From positions 8,246,001 to 8,310,000 of the forward strand of contig JAKZAN010000004.1 in the NCBI GenBank assembly GCA_023053545.1: a DNA stretch of 64,000 nucleotides, read 5' to 3'. Below the pieces are notes generated by a model. The model was given only the letters and a program-made list of their open reading frames with translations. It made no database searches and was not told the DNA's origin. Below, piece by piece: positions 11,401-24,946 of this stretch (positions are counted from its first letter, which is position 1; the number at the start of each line of letters is the position of its first letter). Both the position numbers and the translations under genes were made by a program. The DNA is from Lepidurus packardi. Its lineage: Eukaryota > Arthropoda > Branchiopoda > Notostraca > Triopsidae.

Positions 11401-13044
11401 ATGTAAACGTCTTTGGAAGAATTCCTATAGTACGTAATGTAATTCCATTACAATAAACTTATTTGAAGCCTTGCAACGTACTTCTTTGTATAGAGTTTTG
11501 TTCGAAACGATAACGTTTGCATAACAAGCTAATGCGTTGCCCTTCAGAGCTAACTCCATCACGATTTCATCGTCATCAATAATGCCTACAGGATTGTCAA
11601 TCTTAAGATTCAAATGTGCATAATTCGTAGAGTTTTACCTTGAGGGACATTGTTGCTACCGCTGCGCAACGTGGCTAAGGTCAAACTCCACGCAAATCTG
11701 GCAGCAGCTTGTAGCTCGGGCCATTTCCAGGTTTTTGTTTTTGAGGACAACTCGCTGTGTAACGCTGGTATAAAGTTGGATTCTGCCAATAGCGGCAGCT
11801 GCTTGATCAATTCTGACAACAAGGGATATTAAAGCAGGTCTTGTAGAGTTTTTGAAACGAAATAAAGGTTTTTACCTTCCCCTTCTTCATCGCGTTGTAA
11901 GAGACTGACGTCAATTGAATACAAGAACGTCATAAAGATCGTGAGGTTTACGTCATCCAGAGGAGTTTGTTGTTTAACGCCATTCACGATCTCCGGCTCC
12001 AAATCAGACAAGTACTGCACCAACCTAAGCAATGATCAGCTAGTTAGATTATTCTTACAAGGATAATTAGCATCTACTTAAGATTATCTTCAGAAGAAAT
12101 CCCGCTTTGCGCTGCCCAATTAAAAAGAATGTCTGCAAGCGTTTGGCGAACGTCTTTCATAAGATCCATAACTTGTCTGCGATGTTTGGGCCGACCCAGG
12201 GCCAAATTTTGTTGCAACAGTTCCATGTCTTTGTCTATGTTTATGTCTCTTAGCAGTACTAGAAGCAAAAAACAAGAACTTTGTAAGCATTGCATGGATA
12301 AAGGAAACTGGTTTTACTTAGGATGCGGCCGACAAGGCCTTCTCCCATGATACGGTCAGTATATTTGGTAACGATGCTCTGAAGATCTTCGTTGATTTCC
12401 AGAGTCCATGAGAATCCCTTTCTGGCCTGGATTAACATGCGTAGGGCAGTTACGATACATCGCCTTGCATCATAATACAGTAAAACTGCCACCAGACCTC
12501 TGGATAGGCCAGGATACCGTGGAGCTTGCTGTTCCCCTGCTAGGATAAAGCTAAGTGATACGAGCTCATTTAAACTGAAGATGTCTGAGAAGATTAAAGC
12601 CTCATCCACCACAGATTGAGGTAAAGTTTGAGGACCAGTCCAGCCGGGTAACAGGACAGGTTCAGAAATAGCCTTTTGTAGAAGATTTCTATCATCGGTT
12701 GACTTTCCCTGTGAGCATACGTTATTATTATTCACTAATTTCTTTACCATCAATAAAATGAGATGTATCATGTATTGAAGTGAATTACCGGGTTCTTGAG
12801 AAGGCAAATAAAGTTGCTTCGATGCTTTTTTAACAAGTTTTCTAAATCGGGCAGCAAGTCATAATTGTGCTTCAGGACAGTCAGTTCTACTGCATTGGAC
12901 AGGTCCTTGAACGGGGCCCACATATTTGTTTTGTGATCTAGCAAAAGAGTAATATTCAAAATTAGCACATAAGGAATTTCTGGAAATGTCTGTAGTTTAT
13001 TATTTACCTGATGTCGACATTTTTGAATCCGACCCGATAGCCAT
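5490..13044 (-). CDS. Nup205: Nuclear pore protein Nup205, complete, 29 exons
   Basis: A large alpha-solenoid scaffold nucleoporin of the inner ring, the partner of Nup93. Exons: 13044-13008, 12937-12789, 12708-12318, 12258-12078, 12024-11876, 11812-11639, 11585-11482, 11424-10937, 10869-10733, 10671-10433, 10375-10166, 10105-9923, 9871-9624, 9575-9395, 9331-9172, 9110-8877, 8815-8600, 8539-8424, 8371-7979, 7924-7666, 7608-7442, 7378-7178, 7121-7003, 6936-6804, 6733-6601, 6550-6230, 6172-6006, 5948-5634, 5570-5490. They sum to 5886 nt, exactly 1962 codons, against about 2012 residues in human. Recognisable blocks include MWAPFKDL, GLSRGLVAVLLYYDARRC, EEYPLTRAF with GFDPYLLYVKD, GFPRTCLHAVLDLL and DWILKTGGASQRVR. 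The C-terminal segment AWLLWRHLEFFL is also present. Introns average only 60 bp. The donor at 8599 (GTCAGA) is unusual. Confidence 0.96.
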
Positions 13045-13186
13045 ATTGGCGACAACGGCGACACCAAACGGCTCATGTAATTTAAGTTGTGTTTAGTTGC
13101 TTAGTTCGGAGTTGTGTTGGGTGGGTGATCATAACAAATGACCTTTTTTGCTTATTAAGCGTGATATCTTGAAATATTTTTGAAAA
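13045..13186. promoter_or_regulatory. Bidirectional promoter shared by Nup205 and Rep
   Basis: Only 142 bp separate the two divergent start codons (13044 on minus, 13187 on plus), so both promoters and both 5' UTRs must fit here unless untranslated exons exist. No TATA box is obvious. The stretch is AT-rich towards Rep and GC-richer towards Nup205. Confidence 0.55.
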
Positions 13187-16100
13187 ATGGACAGCGAATT
13201 ACCTGAAGATTACGATCTTATCGTCGTGGGTACGGGTAAGTGAAGTTACGGGCTTATATGTCACTTTTCGTCCATGCGCTCCAAAGCGGAGTGTGTTCTA
13301 CAGTTTTATTTTAATTTTCGCTGCCATGCGTGCACGTAGAAAAACCGTTCTTTTTCTATGTTGTAGAATATTGAACGTAGCACCGCCTAGAATTGTTTAC
13401 GAAATATACCTTTCGTGTAAAAAAAAGAGATTTACAGTTTTACAATATTTTTGTGTAACATATAGTGATAAAATGAACGCAAAATCGGCAACAATTACAG
13501 CGAGAACTACACATGTCCTATACATAATGTATTTTTTCAGAATTTTGTCTTCAATGTCCGCTCAGCGAAAAAAGCAATTGTAGACCATACTTTAGTTTTG
13601 TCCTTATGTCAGTATCCCAGAAGGCGGGGCTTGTTAGGCCATCGCAATCGCCCGATTTGGTTGCAGGTTACTTATCTTGCCTTTTCTATGTTTTTGAAAC
13701 AAGTGCCGTTTTAGTCCTTGCTAATAAGCAGCACAGCGGTGGGCATAAGAAAGGGATTCGCATATAATTTTCGATGTTTTGGTTTTTGTAAGTATTTAAA
13801 GTAAACTATTTTTGTCAAGCGTGTCTTTCTCAGCTTAAAAACTATTTAAAAAAATAAAAATTTACTTCCTAAGTGAAATGGGTTTCCCTGAAAATGTAAG
13901 CCTTTTCCTTTGATATGTCCTTACAGTGTTCGTATATGTGCGACTGTATTATATCTTGAAGGGGCTTTCCTTGTTCATAAAACGGAAACCCGTGAGTAAG
14001 GTTTATTTATCATTGAATACACCATAGGAAATCTGGACTTATTACCAATCAAAAAGACCACTTTAAAGTGCTTTAACTCAAAAACTGTCAGTCCCATTTT
14101 TTAAGTTTTTCAGTTTCATGAACAAAAACCCACGGATTTTTTTTTTTACAATTTAACTGTTGTATTTCCCAAGCTTCATAGTAATGAAAAAGCTAGTTTA
14201 CTTGAGAAAAGGAGTGGAACAATTTTTGATTCTGTGTATGTTCTGGAAATGTTTACCGCCATTTTTTAAGTTGAAAAGGGCATCATAGATGGCATGAGGG
14301 GTCCGCGCACGTAAATAATTCTCTGTTCAAATTACGGAAAAGTGTTTTCACAAGACCCCCCTTGGTTGACATTAGATGTATAAAGCACCTTTCAAAAGCG
14401 TTATTGATAGGGGTGATGTATTAGACCCCGAGCCATAACCAGTCAACCTACAGTAGAATATGGCGAAAAAGTAAAGATGTTACCTCGTTAAATATATATG
14501 TCTCGTTAAACTCGTCGAGGATATATACACAATATTTTTTTTCTATAGAGAGCTTTTCGGCAAGTTATTGCTTCGGCCATGTTTTCGATTAGAAACAAGA
14601 AATTCATAAGCACGATTGGCGATTTATGAATTGTTTTCACAGGAAGTTTTCGAGAACAGAATTCTCTCAATGGTTTCCATATATAGATAATCTCATCAGA
14701 TGCCACATCTCGGGCTTTTAATTAAACAATTAACGAAGGAGAAAAGCACTTAAACGACATGCACAATACAGTAGGAAAAACTGAAAAATGCATTGGCACT
14801 TTTTGCCAATTTTGGACAACACGAATAGCGCATGCAATCGATCAGATGTGCACACTGGTTTCGCTGAACACGACGAGTATTTGATTGGACCAATTGATTA
14901 AGCTATAAAAATTTTTTTGCTACCGTTTCTTTAGAAGGCTTCGAGATTTTCCCGTTCGCAACTAGGACAAGGTCAATTCCCGCGAACACGTTCTCGAGAG
15001 CGTTATTACGTTGGAACACGAATTGCGGTATTCTGCGGTCCTCAAGCTGAACACTGTTTTGCGGTATTATCTTATTAATAAGCGAAAAACGGCGGCGCTT
15101 GCTAACAGTAACCAATTCCTTTGGCAGTGCTTTTAAGTACACTAGTCATTCCTCACACCTCATTGTTTGACTAATTGATACTTCGCGTGTTTTGGGAACT
15201 TTCCGTGACATGGCGAAAAAGACTAGCTAAATTCATACGCGACGTTTCAAAAACGAGATGGCGTAGAAAGTGATTATATCGATCGACATGATAACACTGT
15301 TCTTAGCCAGATTATATGTTTGATCCCCGTGATTAAGGTTCTTTGATATGTCATCTTTTGGGTTGCACAAGGTCAGGGTTGCGGGTTTGCCTGGGTATGA
15401 CGGTCATGACATCGTATAATCCAATGACTGCACTTTAAAAGCTTGAGGATATCTCTCCTATAATGATATTATAGAAAAATACCGCTTTTTGTAGGCAATA
15501 AAAGGAGACTTGAAAACGACTACCACGTAAATGACAAGAAGGGGAAGGAAAGTTTACGTTGACCTCGATAAATGGTCTCGTAAGGGGGGATGACATTACA
15601 ACTTCTATTGATGATACAACTCTAGGGGTTTGTTTACTTTAATCAGCTCGCTTCGTACACGTTTAACTCTTAACTCATTTTCTTAAGCACGGATATATGA
15701 AATATACGTAAATTATCTGTTTTTGATGTCCAAAGGAGTTATTTATTTATGATTATTTTTATGATTAGCTATTACTATTGAAAATGACTACTTTTTTAAT
15801 CATTATTATTGCTATTATTTAGGCCTGGTGGAAAGCATCGTAGCTGCTGCGGCTGCCAGGATCGGTAAGACGGTGCTACATCTGGATCGGTGAGTCAATG
15901 TTATATTCTGATTTGTTTCTTTTTCCCGCCCGATTCGGCACGATATTCGTGCGAATATACCGACCCATATATATCCAATTAGGTCTCAGATTATCGCTAC
16001 TTTTTAAGATAGCTTCGTGTTGTTACTTGTATTCATCTAGTCTACTCCTCCGCTAATTTGTCTAATTTAAAAACTTGGCTTGAGCTGGGAAGTCTGCTCA

Positions 16101-19100
16101 GTACTCAAACAACGAGTAATTTATCAATTAGCTTACGAATTAGCAAAATAGTCATCTGGTTCGCGAAACAAGCTGTAAGCTAATATAGTTTTTTGGTGTG
16201 AATGGATTCGGGTAGAGAGCATGAGACTTTTCAAAGTTGCGTTTAGAAAATGAAGTGATTAAAGCTTTTCACAGATTTATAATACAAGATTTTTTCGGGT
16301 CCAGTCATGACTACTATGGAGGATCGTGGGCTACCTTCAATTTCGAGGGGATTCGAAAGTGGATCGCAGATGTTAAGCACGTAACAATCGGTGCTGTATC
16401 ATCCAGTGAGCCACCACCCAATTTCCAGTCGCTATTGCGCGAAGGCGAAACGTTTCAGCTGGTTCAAGAGATACCGGGGGTTATTTGTAAAGTGTCAGAA
16501 GAATGGCATATTCCGTAAGCATTCTTTTTCTTTTCCCCTTTTTTCCCCTTACCCTTTGTGCACATACATTCAACTCCGTTTGATTTGACCACCAAAAAAA
16601 AAAGAGAATTTACCATGAATTGTCCGTCTTCGTCATGCAGACCTCGGGCGGCTCCCGATTCAGCCGCCATCCAATCTCTCAATAATCCTTCAACTGTCAC
16701 CGAGCAAGAGGAGCAGGGTCCCGCAGCATCCACCACTGGTGTGTTGACCCAAGAAAGTGTCACTCAACATTCGCGACGCTTTAACATCGATCTGGCACCT
16801 AAAGTAATATGAAACTTTTCTCCTCTCTCGGTTTACCCCCCCCCCCCCCCATATTTTTTAAATCTTATTCCTTTTTTCTTACATCGCCTCCGGTTTTTGC
16901 TTTCCTCGTGGACGCCTGGGACTTTTTACCTTGGAAATGGCTAACTCCAGCTCCTGTATGCAAGAGGTGCCATGGTCGATTTGCTCGTGGAGTCCGGCAT
17001 ATGCCGCTATGCAGAATTCAAGAGCGTCACCCGGATTCTGAGCCGTATGCCGACCACTTTGCAAGGCCAGGGAGGTCAAACTGGTGAAGAGGGAACGAAT
17101 GCTGGGCAGCTGGTTAGCGTACCCTGTTCCCGAGCGGATATTTTCTCGACAGAACTCGTCAACCTCGTCGAGAAGCGAATGCTCATGAAAATTCTATCCC
17201 TCTGTGCCGATTATGAGCAACATGAAGCGGAATTCCGAGGTAGATTGTAGGTATTTCGTGTAGGATCTGTAAAAGCGAGTATCTGAATGTTACGAGGACT
17301 TGAGCATCTGTTGTATCTATACGCCGAGCCAGTTATACCTTATGATCCAATCCAGAGGACATTCATTATTGAAAACAATACCTTTCAGAAAGAGCCTTCA
17401 CAAGAGGAGTGGAAAACGTGCAAAGTCATGAATTGCTCACTAATTAATCTCTGTGGGGGCTACAAAAAGGGCAGAAAGGGGAGGGAAACTGAGACCATCA
17501 CCAAAACCCCAAGCATATTTCACCCAAATTTCGCATAAAGTGATGCTGGCTCAAAGCCTCGAGGGCGTTTCTAAGACCCTTATTTCACTTTCATGAGCCA
17601 TAAGTAGTAATTTCTAACCTCCTTTTAGGCTACGAGGAAAAAACCTTGGCGGAATTCTTGGAATCTCGACGTTTGACTCCGGCTGTCAAACAGATCTTGC
17701 TCTATGGCGTCGCTCTAGTCTCCGAGGATTGCCCCTGTATGGAAGGCGTGGCCCGAATACAGAAATTCCTTAAAAGTCTCGGCCGATTCGGGAACACGCC
17801 TTTCCTGTGGACGCTCTACGGCAGTGGGGAATTACCCCAATGTTTCAGCAGGTACTGTTACTAAACAAATCCAGAGCATGTTCCCCATGCTATGTTATGT
17901 GGTTTTTTTTATTTTTTTTTACTCATTTTCGCTTCGCCAAGATTCGTGAATTAATACTCATTGCGTTCTATGTAAAGGTTAATGCTTTAATGGAATTGTT
18001 ACATTGAAAATGATGTAAAGTTTCGCTTTCAGTAAGCAACAATCCTAATCTTCTAAAAGCAACCTGGCTATAATAGTTTGAAAGGAATTTCTTATGCGGG
18101 GGGGTGAAGTCTAGTAATCAAGAGAACTGTAAACTATGGGAAGAGCTTCGCAACAATGTATTTCTGACGCTATCGCCCGCAGCATTTTGTGGACCTAAAA
18201 AACGGGCCCGAAAGTTAATTCCAAAGCCACGCGAACAATTATCTAATACCATTAAAGATGCGTTGATCACTGTACTGCTTACCTCATACTAAAATAATCA
18301 ATATCTTATTCATTTTATTTAATATTAAATTCGTTTTATTGTTAGTATTTTGTTTTATTTTCATTTATTACATTTATTTTAGAGTGGATTCTATCCCGAT
18401 ATTGCTGCGTGTTGTTGTTTATTGTGGGATACGCGGTCTTTTCTTGTTAATTTAAAACCCGTAATCAAGGCTTTAGATTGCTGTTTCCATTCAGTAGCAA
18501 TAGAATTTAAATCTTCCGTGTTTTGCTACCTATTTTCGTGGAGAAAATCATGTTGCTTATACAAAATGTTCTGTTTGCGTGCTGGTCCGTTTTTGCCCGT
18601 TGACCACTCGGAAAAAGGACTTTCTGAATGGACTGTGTGCGGTCTAATTTTCGTGTGCATATCGTATTGTTGAAAATCTTCGGGACAGTTTCATACTACA
18701 AGATGTACATGCAAAGTGGCTGATTACCATAACAGGGGTTACCTTCATTTTCCTCACACTTATCAGGGGGGGGGGGGGGGGCTAGACTCACGATCGTTAG
18801 AGAGAAGGGTGCGAATTTCCCACGCGTTGTCGGTGTCTTATTATCTGAGGGGAAAAAAATTCACCCCCAAAAATGTATTTATGGTCTATTTTTGGTCCGC
18901 TCTTGAATGTTCCGTTGCACCGTTTTTGGCTGATGAGCCCTATATTACTATTGTTTCGTGGTGTTATGCTTTACTGCTGACCTTTCCCTGAACTGGCGTG
19001 ACGCACGTTAAGAGTTTTCTGAATGGTTAGGTGGGTCCAACACCCTTCTTTTTTATCCGTGGATATTTGGAAATCTTCCCTACAAATGTTGAGTACGTAC

Positions 19101-22100
19101 ATTATATACTGAATCCATTCTCGTTGTTTTCAGGTTATGCGCCGTCTTCGGAGGCATCTATTATTTAAAGCGACCTATCGATGCCGTGTTAAAAGACGCC
19201 CATGACCGCTACGTGGGTGTGATATCACAAGGACAACGATTTACGTCGCGAAATTTGGTAATCGAAGACAAGTTGATGCCTAGTGGCTCGGGCGTGACGT
19301 CGGCATCCGGTACTAGCCCCCCTGAAAGTACCGAGGGCGTGTCCCGGGCTATTTACATCACCGACCGGTAAGATTGGCTTCTTTTTTTCTTCTTTCCGTT
19401 AATATCATACAGGGTTGAAAGAATATGGAACTGGTTCTTTACTGATTCTTATCTAATCCTCTTTTTTTTTCTTGTTCCTGAACTTGGAAACTTTAACGTG
19501 TTTAGTGGCCTTTAAGGAGAGCTCGTTAGGTACTAGTACGTTCTTAAACACATGATAACTAGTTAAAAGTGGAGAAAGGCTTCCGCGTTAGCAGACTTTG
19601 GGTGAGGAGGGAGAAGCAATATAGGAACATTTGCCAGAAATATGATGGGATGTTTTCTGATTTTTCGTGACTTCTTGCGGGGGGGGGGGGGGGGGGGGGG
19701 AGGGGGGAAGTCACGTGGCAGAGTTGCAGGCAGTTTTTCGGGAGTCGAACGTCAAACTTACCTTCTTTTTACTTATTATAAGGGATAGAGACGCGTAGCA
19801 ATGGAACACGGGGTATATAGAAAGTAATAGATTAAAATCCTCTACTGGATTGCCAACGCAGACTTTGTTTGTCATGTTTATCATGTTTTGCCCGTTTGCA
19901 TGCGCTTATCGAGTGCTACTCGCATATTAGAAGTTCCGTTGAAGCCAGAGAAGTTAACTCACCCGTAAAGAGAGGAGGAAGGGTAGGGTCGAGGCCAGGG
20001 GGCTAAGAGGAAAACGAAGCGTAATTCGATTGTTAACAGACTGAGGAAAATGAAAAGCAAATAGCGTGCTGTATATTGAATACGTCCACAAGGACGGTGA
20101 CAAGCCAGTTATTGTCTTTTGCTGCCATGGCACATGTGAATGAAAAGTGGGTTACTATTTTATTTGTATGAGGTACTTTTTCCAAAATGAAAGACATCTG
20201 GGGGTTTTGGATTCGATGCCCATGGTATAATAGATGGGCTCAAGTAGCGTTTTCTTGCTCTCGATCAGTCGGGATAGTCTTCTTCGACTCTTTGGAGACA
20301 TCATAGGTTTCATAAAAACAATGCAAGAAGGGTTGAAGTGCTCGCTCGATAAGTTGGATGTCGGAATTTTGCAAAAGTGCCTGTTATTCAAGAGTACGAG
20401 GGGCAAACTTTGATCCCTTATTGGAAGCATATAAGTTTAAAAGCTTTAAAGTTTAAAGGTATTAAAGTTTAAAGCTTTCGAGTCCAAGTAGAAACCATGA
20501 TATTTTGGCCAATTTTTTATGCAAAGTTGACTTCTCTATTTCATTTAGTTTGGCGTAGAAAGCTACTTTGTTATTTCCGTGGAATTTTTTACTATTTTAG
20601 ATTTTTTTAACAAAGAAATGTTGCAACGCATTTAATTCAGGTTACTAACAAAGAGTTCTACTGTATTATTAAAGAATTCAGGCTTTTCCCCTTGCGAAAG
20701 TAAAATAAATCCGTAAGTATTTAAGCAATAGCAGACGATGAAGCATAAGCATAAAGCGTGGCATAAAGTAACGGCAGCTTCGTAAAACTTTCAGGTATAT
20801 AATGGAAGGAGATTAAGCCTTTACAACGCACTTGGATTGTCATTTTGATTACCACAGATGGAGAGACTTATGTTGGGAAAACCAATTACGCGAGTAAAAC
20901 TCATTACTTTTACAGGACCTCTTCAAGATAACTATGAATTTTTTAGGAGAAACATATTCTCCGTTAAAAAAAATTGAAAATCGTCCTAAACTGCCGCAAT
21001 TTAGTGAGATAAAGCAGCTAAATTTCCTTCTTTTCTTAAAAAAAAAATCCCTTGTAAGGTTTCTCTGTTGGTTTTCGTACGTACCCGACGCACCTTCCAC
21101 CCATTGGCGTTAAGTCTAGCGCTTAGTACCCATGACCTTTAAATTTATGCGTAGAAATTTCTGGGGAGCAAAAGAAGGCTACAAGGAAAGTCTAATATGT
21201 CTCGCTCGTTACTACCAACCTAGTCGCAGCATTTGTGAGCTTTACGAGAGGCCCAACTTTCTTTATAGTGTATTTCAACCCCTCTTTTGTCGTTGCTTAG
21301 ACTTTAGGTTTAAAAAAGAAAACAAAAATGAGTTCACGGGGACCTTGGGTACCTATATTGGACAGAAATTCCTGGTGCAAGTCATTTACCTCTCATTTGT
21401 GTCAACCAATTTTCACACTTTTAAACGCTTTACAGGGGGTGGCCTGACGTTCAGGTCACAAAAACTCAGCGAGTTCCAGTGGCTTGACTTTTGTTAAGCT
21501 ACTTAAACCACGCAGTTTAACCACCAACTGTTACGGTTCTAGATTAGCATAGTGACCCGTTTATCCCAGCGAACGGCAAGACGTTCGATTTAATTAGCTG
21601 TACGTATGAGGTCTTCCATTATATGCATACATATATTTCCCTTACATAACCCCTATTCTTAACCATCGTTGAGGACAGGCATCGATTTTAATAACGTAGT
21701 GAAACAAACGTCAGTCGTCCGTGACTCTTTTCATGAAAAGGGGGCTAAATAGATTCCCCATTATCATGACTGGCCAGACGCGGAAAACCTTGTTGTTCGT
21801 TACTGCCAGTAAAAAACGAAAAACAGGAGCAAGCCACTGCCACCAAATTACTTACAATGTACCTGGAAACTAAAGGGGTTATGCGGCCGTAAATAAAGAC
21901 TTGTATAGGCTTGCGTTACTTATCAATTGATCATTATAGAAGCCCAGAAGAAGTTTATGGAATTTTTATAGGTCCTTTTGGGTTCGTTGTATCCATCCTG
22001 TTTGTCGTCATGTAGATTGGTAATTAAGGACTAAAAAGACATGATGAAATGACCGTATCATGCGGTCAACCAAGGATTTTTATTATTACCCTTTATTATT

Positions 22101-23331
22101 GTTATGGTTTGGAGTCTTTTTATTTTGTTTTGGGTGATAGCTTCACCAAACTGTTAGTAATAAAGAAAGGCAGTAGAAAGCGATAAGGTGACAATGCTGT
22201 ACCCTGATTCCGCGGTGCGGCTCGTTGCCCTTATGGAACGATCAATGAGCCGCTGGGGGATCTTTGATGAGTCCATCTACACAGCGTGCCCATGTTCTCC
22301 CCCGAATATTGTGCTCTCACTCGTTTTTTTATTCGCTTGGTTGATTGCAGCATGTGTGGTGAGAGCTGCGCTTTTCCTTACTCGGTCTTTTTTGTGTTAC
22401 TAGTATTATTTTTTCTCCCTTTCTCGCGAATGTCATTTGACGAGAAGTATAACCAGTCCCATACCCAAATGCGTAAGGTTAAAAAGCGATATTTCCCTTA
22501 CTGTTTTGGTTACAAATTGTTTTGTACTCGCTTGGTATCATATAGGTCGCTGTTGCCAGTCGAAGACCAGGAGCATATCACGCTCTTGCCCTTCCCCGTA
22601 ATTCCGAATACCGGAGCTGGTGCACCATACGTCATTACTGTCATGGAGCTTGGTCCAGCATCCATGGCAACACCCAAAGGCTCATGTAAGCGTTTCGTTT
22701 CTTTCCTGTCGTTCTTTATTTTTTTAGTCTTTTTTTCTGAATTCGTGTAAGTTGTTCGCAACGATAAAATGGATAATAAGATATGTGGCCCCCTAAACAG
22801 ATGTGGTGCACTTGACCTGTCGCCGGGTCAATAGTGCATGGGAAGACTTGACCCCTGCTCGACTTCACTTGTTTAATAATTCCGACACGTCCAGAGACCG
22901 TGATGCAGCACCCAAGATTCTTTGGGAATGCCATTTCAATACCATATCGCCTGATCTTCATTGGGATGAACACCAAGGCATTTACGAATGCGCTGGACCG
23001 GGATCGGACATTGATCTAGATTCGTACGTGACAAAGGTGATACTTATTTTTGCTTCTTTTTCTTAGAAAAAAAAATCAAGGAACGTTTAAATGAAAAATC
23101 GTCAGTGAAACTTAGAAAACTTATATTGACACATTACAGGCCAAAAGTATCTTTAGACGGATCTACCCCGAGGAAGAATTTTTACCACGAGCTCCAGATC
23201 CTGAAGATATTGTTGTCGCGGATAGAGAGGAACAAGAGAATTCTGGAAATGAAGTACTTGAAAACGGGGAAGAAGACCATTCGTCTTTTGGCGAGCCAAA
23301 TAATGCGCCTGACCACGAGGAAATTTCATAA
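13187..23331 (+). CDS. Rep: Rab escort protein (Rab GGTase component A), complete, 10 exons
   Basis: Presents newly made Rab GTPases to Rab geranylgeranyl transferase and delivers them to membranes; it is related to GDI. Exons: 13187-13235, 15823-15889, 16305-16514, 16641-16803, 16951-17239, 17629-17851, 19134-19367, 22546-22685, 22801-23036, 23140-23331, phases all matching, 600 residues (human CHM 653). The N-terminus DYDLIVVGTGLVESIVAAAA is the GDI/REP dinucleotide-fold motif, followed by HLDRHDYYGGSWATF. Further family blocks are RFNIDLAPKLLYARGAMVDL, CRYAEFKSVTRIL, VPCSRADIF, VEKRMLMKIL, FGNTPFLWTLYGSGELPQ and CAVFGGIYYLKRPID. The C-terminus is acidic, with FLPRAPDPEDIVV. Introns 1, 6 and 7 are 1.3-3.2 kb, unlike the tiny introns of Nup205 next door. 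Confidence 0.95.
13236..15822 (+). other. Rep intron 1
   Basis: AT-rich intron of 2.6 kb between the 17-codon first exon and exon 2. I found no coding exon, RNA gene or clear repeat. It may hold regulatory sites of the shared promoter, but none stands out. Confidence 0.6.
16836..16850. repeat. Poly(C) tract, 15 bp
   Basis: Uninterrupted C run inside the 147-bp Rep intron 4. Confidence 0.9.
17852..19133 (+). other. Rep intron 6
   Basis: Intron of 1.3 kb with an AT-rich centre (about 18290-18370) and a run of 16 G at 18766-18781. No coding sequence recognised. Confidence 0.6.
18766..18781. repeat. Poly(G) tract, 16 bp
   Basis: Uninterrupted G run in Rep intron 6. Confidence 0.9.
19679..19700. 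repeat. Poly(G) tract, 22 bp
   Basis: Longest homopolymer G run in the window, followed after one A by six more G. Confidence 0.9.
20431..20478. repeat. Imperfect AAGTTTAAAGCTTT repeat
   Basis: Three or so copies of a TTAAAGTTTAAAGCTTT-like unit in tandem, partly palindromic (AAGCTT, TTTAAA). Short local repeat in Rep intron 7. Confidence 0.6.
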
Positions 23332-24933
23332 GCTTGATGCAGTTTTGCTCAGTTTGAGGCTTTAGTCAGTCATCGCTCAGACGACATAATGAACATACGT
23401 TTATTAAAAGATGGCATTTTTGGCTTTAACTCGCTTTTTTAAGTGCTTTTTTCAAGAACGTTTCCTTGTCTGAGCTGAATACTAAAGAGTAATATCTGAT
23501 ACTGATTAGTAACGGCTACAATTAATTAATGAAGGCTAATAGTTACTCAAATTCGGGATTCCTTGAAAACCGCAGACAATCTAAATAGATTCATTTATGT
23601 ATTTTTTGTCAAGAGGGAAGATACAATTACATACCGTCAAGGTTACCCTTGAAACAAGCACGAGTTCTAACATTAAAAAAGTCAAAATAAAAGTAAAAGA
23701 AAGCTAACAAATGTGTTGAAGATCCCAACGCCAACTGAACAAGAAGAATGTGACGTTTGCATGTAATAGAAGGTTATGTGAAGTGGAAAGCTCATGTGTG
23801 TGACAGCAGTGACCACGTTTAAGGGAAGGGAGGATTAAAAGTTGATTTATGCACATTCCCGCTTAATATATGCTCCCGCGAATTTCCTGGCTACAGAAAA
23901 AACCTGCTTGTCGTAATTCCGTGCTCCGTTTGCAGACAAGCCACAACGTAACGTCTCGGCACGTTTTCTTCTACGGGAACCAGATATTAGCTATAAAAAG
24001 AAACAGATTATGACAGGTAACAACCTTCTTTAGCCCCCTTTTTTTATCTTTGCAAAAAAAGACGACCTTCGACCTTCAGCATATCAACTGGACCAAATAA
24101 TAAATTTTGAGTCCACTATTTTCCCTATCCGATATATGCATACTTGACATGACGTTTCCACGTTTCCAAGCGCGAAACGGCCGTTCACTTTTGGTCATTC
24201 TCCAAGCTTTTTACGAGTTCAGGCAAGGGGAACAGTGTAAGGGTGTATTTTGAATCGTCCAAAAAGTCTTCCAGTCCAATATAGTGTGTTCTTCGGGGTG
24301 CATGTTAGTTACTATTGGCTACACGCGGCTTCGTCCAAGTCAGTCAAATCGAGTCACTAAAAGCTCGCCCAGTTTGCTGCCTGGGAAACTCGAACAAAAG
24401 AGCAAACTTACTTTTACGACGGTGTCGCTAACGAATTTCGAAATTCCAATGGTCTTGTATATACCAAGAGAGAGAAAGAGACCTTTGCGGCGTTTCGATT
24501 TTATCACAAACATATTCGGACCCTCCGAAACAATGCGGAAACGTGTAAAAAAACGTGTGTAGTTATATTATTTTTGTGTGCGAGTTTCCTTGTGGAGTTT
24601 CGGGAAAAAGTGACCGGTATAGCTGGACTTCCATTCCATGCGGATACATGAGACGCTTGAGGGTAGTTTATGTTTAAGAAAAAACAGGGCGAGAGGGGTG
24701 AAGTCTTATTCTATATTTTGCGTGCCACGTGCTGTACACCACGCGGGACTTTTTGCGATGTTTGGTTCTAGGTCTTGCTCGTCTAGTTACAAATGTCTTT
24801 GCTTTTTCACGGAAAAGTTAATCATACCTCTCTGTTGCACTACTTGACTTGGAGACTCGGACGGTTAATGAAATGTTTCAGCTTGCAAATATTGTAGAAG
24901 AAAAACCTGGGAAAGTTACTGCATATTTGATTT

Positions 24934-24946
24934 GGGGGGGGGGGGG
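24934..24946. repeat. Poly(G) tract, 13 bp
   Basis: Uninterrupted G run in the Rep-Dpr intergenic region. Confidence 0.9.

Larger units (their letters stand above)
19368..22545 (+). other. Rep intron 7
   Basis: The longest Rep intron (3.2 kb). It contains a run of 22 G (19679-19700) and an AT-rich stretch with a repeated AAGTTTAAA-type unit at 20431-20478. Frames of 70-120 codons occur but match no family I know and have no splice context. I see no gene in it. Confidence 0.6.

Noticed and set aside
21132-21497. 121-codon plus-strand frame in Rep intron 7
   Set aside because: Random-looking sequence with no domain; lies in an intron of a gene whose exons splice around it.
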